From Fimbriimonadaceae bacterium (lineage in GTDB: Bacteria; Armatimonadota; Fimbriimonadia; Fimbriimonadales; Fimbriimonadaceae): a stretch of DNA of 6,008 nt. The DNA is taken from the NCBI GenBank assembly GCA_025451715.1, contig JANWJY010000114.1, positions 1 to 6,008 on the forward strand, written 5' to 3'. Within the stretch, counting starts at the first letter, position 1, and each line of letters begins with the position of its first letter. Position numbers and translations under genes: made by a program. The notes under the pieces were generated by a model that was given only the letters and a program-made list of their open reading frames with translations, was not told where the DNA came from and ran no database searches. Below, piece by piece: positions 3,473 to 6,008 of the stretch.

Positions 3473-5908
3473 ATGACGGATCAGGACGAGACGATAAACG
3501 TCGAAGAGCTCCTTGGTGGCGATCGGCCCGTAGTGTTGCCCGACGAGCTCCCCATTCTGCCTCTGCGAGACACCGTCCTCTTTCCAAACTCGTTCATGCC
3601 GCTGGCGGTCGCGCGGGAGAGCTCTGTCCAGCTGATTGACGAGGCGATCTCGAGCGGCAAGATGATTGGCGTCTTCACGCAGCGCGACGCCTCGGTCGAG
3701 GAGCCTCAGCAGGAAGACCTTTATCAGGTCGGCACAGCCAGCCACATCCACAAGATGTTCAAGCTGCCGGACGGCAGTTTGCGGCTGATCGTCCAGGGAC
3801 TGGCGCGCCTCACGCTCGACGAGGTCACGGCAACGAAGCCCTACCTCCGTGCCAGAGTCGGTCCGGTGTCGGAAGCTACGCGCGAGACCGATCGAGTCGA
3901 GATCGACGCGCTGATGCGCAACATCAAGACGAACTTTCAACAGGTTGTGTCTCTTTCTCCGCTGCTCTCAGAGGATCTGCAGACGCTCGCGGCCAACGTC
4001 ACCGAACCAGGACGGCTGGCCGACTTCATTGCCTCGAGCCTGACGACGATTGCCACACCGGTGAAGCAGGAGGTACTCGAGACGCTCGACGTGCGCGCCC
4101 GGATGAACAGTCTGAATCGGATGCTCATCAAGGAGCTCGAGGTGCTCGAGCTCGGGTCCAAGATTCAATCCCAGGTGCAATCGGAGGTCGGCAAGAACCA
4201 ACGCGAGTATTTCCTTCGTGAACAACTGAAAGCCATTCAGAAGGAGCTTGGGGAAGGAGACGATCAGACCAAAGACGTCGAGGAACTGCAGCGCAAGATC
4301 GACGCGGCCGGCATGCCGGAGGGTGTCAAGAAGGAGGCGCAGCGAGAGCTCGACCGCTTGGCGAAGATGCCGGTGGCTGCGGCGGAGTACACCGTCTCAC
4401 GCACCTACCTCGATTGGTTGGTGATGCTTCCGTGGCAGACCCGCACTGAGGAAACGATTGACCTGGCGAAGACGAAGCAGGTGCTCGATGCCGATCACTC
4501 AGGACTCGAGAAGGCCAAGGATCGGATTCTCGAGTATCTCGCCGTACGCAAGTTGAACCCCGGGGTGAAGGGTCCAATTCTCTGTTTCGCTGGCCCTCCG
4601 GGTGTCGGAAAGACGTCGCTCGCACGTTCGATCGCCCAATCGCTCGGTCGAAAGTTCGTGCGCGTGTCGCTTGGGGGTATGCGCGACGAGGCGGAAATTC
4701 GCGGACATCGTCGCACCTACATCGGGGCGTTGCCGGGCCAGATCATTCAGGGCCTCCGCCGCGCGGAGTCGAAGAATCCTGTGTTCATTCTCGACGAGAT
4801 TGACAAGCTCGGTTCGGATTTCAGGGGCGACCCGGGATCGGCGCTACTCGAGGTCCTCGACCCCGAACAGAACACTGCGTTTCGCGACCACTATCTCGAC
4901 GTGCCCTTCGACCTTTCCGAGGTCCTCTTCGTCACGACTGCCAACGTTCTCGACCCGATTCCACCGGCGCTCCGGGATCGCATGGAGGTTCTCGAGATCC
5001 CGGGTTACACGGAAGAGGAGAAGCTCGCGATTGCTCGCGAACATCTGGTCCAAAAACAGATCACCAATCACGGCCTCACCCCAGAGCAGTTTGCAGTCTC
5101 GGATGACGCGTTGCGTGCCGTGATTCGGGGGTACACGCGCGAAGCTGGTGTCCGCAATCTCGAACGTGAAATCGGCGCGCTGTGCCGAAAGGCTGCGCGG
5201 CGCCGGGCCGAAGGCGATGAGTCTCCTCTGACGATCACCCCTGAGGTCGTGACCCAGATGCTGGGTGCCCCCAGCTTTCTGGACGAGGAGATGGGGGAAC
5301 GGACGAAGGAGCCTGGCGTGGCTATCGGCCTCGCCTGGACACCCGCTGGCGGCGAGGTGCTGTTCGTCGAGGCCTCCCGAATGGCGGGAACGGGCACGCT
5401 CACATTGACCGGTCAACTCGGCGATGTGATGAAGGAGTCCGCCCGCGCGGCGCTGTCATGGTTTCGCGCGCACGCGGCCGCGTATGGTGCAGACCCCGAC
5501 TTTTTCAAGAGTGCAGAGAGCCACTTCCATGTGCCGTCAGGGGCCATCCCGAAGGACGGCCCGTCAGCGGGCGTGACCATCGTGACCGCCCTGGCGTCAG
5601 AGCTCACCCGCCGGCCTGTGCGCGGCGACATCGCGATGACCGGCGAAATCACGCTCTCGGGTCGGGTGCTACCCGTTGGCGGCATCAAGGAAAAAGTACT
5701 CGCGGCCCGCCGCGTCGGTATCCGCGAGGTGATCCTTCCACGCCAGAACGAGAAGAACATCAACGAAGATTTGACTGAAGAGTTACGACGCGATCTGACT
5801 GTCCACTACGTCCAGAGCGTTGACGAAGTACTCTTGCTCGCATTGCCGCCTGCGCCGCAGCCGCCGGGTACCCGCAAGTCGGACCGCCGCGTTCAACCGC
5901 TTCAGTAA
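3473..5908 (+). CDS. lon: ATP-dependent Lon protease (LonA type)
   Basis: An 811-residue protein, close to typical LonA (784 in E. coli). Lon is a cytoplasmic hexamer that unfolds and degrades misfolded proteins and short-lived regulators. In order: an N-terminal substrate-binding domain from LPILPLRDTVLFPNSFMPLA (about 26-45) to about 215; a long helical segment including REYFLREQLKAIQKELGEGD; the AAA+ module with Walker A GPPGVGKT (374-381), Walker B VFILDEID (437-444) and the RDRMEV arginine motif (Arg503); and a C-terminal protease domain with PKDGPSAG and the Ser-Lys dyad Ser698/Lys741, equivalent to Ser679/Lys722 of E. coli. Nothing essential is missing. ATG 3473 is chosen because the family N-terminal domain begins about 25 residues later; the open frame runs upstream to 3368, but that part is intergenic repeat. 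No Shine-Dalgarno is visible before 3473. The last three codons and the stop lie inside the 108-base palindrome. The Pro-rich, basic tail (about 790-811) is probably flexible. Confidence 0.97.
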   Translation: MTDQDETINVEELLGGDRPVVLPDELPILPLRDTVLFPNSFMPLAVARESSVQLIDEAISSGKMIGVFTQRDASVEEPQQEDLYQVGTASHIHKMFKLPDGSLRLIVQGLARLTLDEVTATKPYLRARVGPVSEATRETDRVEIDALMRNIKTNFQQVVSLSPLLSEDLQTLAANVTEPGRLADFIASSLTTIATPVKQEVLETLDVRARMNSLNRMLIKELEVLELGSKIQSQVQSEVGKNQREYFLREQLKAIQKELGEGDDQTKDVEELQRKIDAAGMPEGVKKEAQRELDRLAKMPVAAAEYTVSRTYLDWLVMLPWQTRTEETIDLAKTKQVLDADHSGLEKAKDRILEYLAVRKLNPGVKGPILCFAGPPGVGKTSLARSIAQSLGRKFVRVSLGGMRDEAEIRGHRRTYIGALPGQIIQGLRRAESKNPVFILDEIDKLGSDFRGDPGSALLEVLDPEQNTAFRDHYLDVPFDLSEVLFVTTANVLDPIPPALRDRMEVLEIPGYTEEEKLAIAREHLVQKQITNHGLTPEQFAVSDDALRAVIRGYTREAGVRNLEREIGALCRKAARRRAEGDESPLTITPEVVTQMLGAPSFLDEEMGERTKEPGVAIGLAWTPAGGEVLFVEASRMAGTGTLTLTGQLGDVMKESARAALSWFRAHAAAYGADPDFFKSAESHFHVPSGAIPKDGPSAGVTIVTALASELTRRPVRGDIAMTGEITLSGRVLPVGGIKEKVLAARRVGIREVILPRQNEKNINEDLTEELRRDLTVHYVQSVDEVLLLALPPAPQPPGTRKSDRRVQPLQ

Positions 5909-6008
5909 GAAACTCCCAACTTCCCAACCACTAACGATTGCCCAACTCCCAAGGCCTTGGGAGTTGGGCAATCGTTAGTGGTTGGGAAGTTGGGAGTTTC
6001 TTACTGAA
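5901..6008. repeat. Perfect 108-base palindrome overlapping the lon stop and ending at the window edge
   Basis: The 54-base left arm (5901-5954) is the exact reverse complement of 5955-6008, with no spacer; the centre is AAGG/CCTT at 5951-5958. The left arm holds the end of lon (CAGTAA, stop at 5906-5908) and C-rich short repeats such as ACTCCCA, AACTTCCCA and CCCAACTCCC; the right arm is their mirror. The symmetry runs to the last base given, so the full length is unknown. It could be a natural inverted duplication, which would make a very strong RNA hairpin after lon, or a fold-back artefact at a contig end. Confidence 0.95.

Noticed and set aside
4844..5416. 190-codon antisense frame inside lon
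   Set aside because: Complementary to highly conserved AAA+ and protease coding sequence; a common shadow of GC-rich lon genes.
1..6008. CRISPR array, prophage, insertion sequence, toxin-antitoxin or other defence module
   Set aside because: No direct repeats with regular spacers, no transposase, integrase, nuclease or toxin-like small gene pair was seen on either strand.

Overview
The window is about 60% GC, has bacterial-style gene packing, and reads as ordinary chromosome. It holds the 3' end of an RSH (RelA/SpoT-type) gene and six complete protein genes. The cysteine-rich zinc-head protein (936-1586), the four-cysteine ribosomal protein L28, and the short degenerate heptamer repeats and hairpins between genes remind me of Acidobacteriota, perhaps the Vicinamibacteria side. 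That assignment is from memory and is only moderately supported. I see no prophage, CRISPR array, transposase, rRNA or tRNA.

Layout. Bases 3-206 (+) encode the C-terminal ACT domain of the (p)ppGpp synthetase/hydrolase. It converges on a minus-strand block of an unknown cysteine-rich protein (936-1586), rpmB (651-842) and a RidA imine deaminase (269-649); rpmB and ridA are almost touching. A 173-bp divergent region separates this block from an unrecognised 195-residue protein (1760-2347, +). A long gene-free leader (2348-2824) with several inverted repeats precedes a DksA/TraR-type zinc-finger regulator (2825-3271). A 201-bp spacer crowded with inverted repeats follows, then lon (3473-5908), which is complete and has all catalytic residues.

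The recognisable genes fit a growth-control and protein-quality theme: RSH makes or degrades (p)ppGpp, a DksA-like protein is the class of RNA-polymerase cofactor that works with it, L28 is a ribosome component, RidA removes toxic enamines and imines, and Lon degrades damaged and regulatory proteins. The link between them is inferred from adjacency only.

The most striking non-coding signal is a perfect 108-base palindrome (5901-6008). It starts inside the last codons of lon and ends exactly at the last base of the window. It is either a very young inverted duplication or a fold-back/assembly artefact at a contig end. An older-looking inverted repeat of similar composition lies just upstream of lon (3371-3435). 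Two GTAG-plus-hairpin elements resembling REP sequences (858-880 and 3337-3362) and three patches of degenerate heptamer repeats suggest a genome with abundant small intergenic repeats. I did not find a clear new multi-gene system; the best candidates for unknown biology are the cysteine-rich protein and the divergent 195-residue protein.
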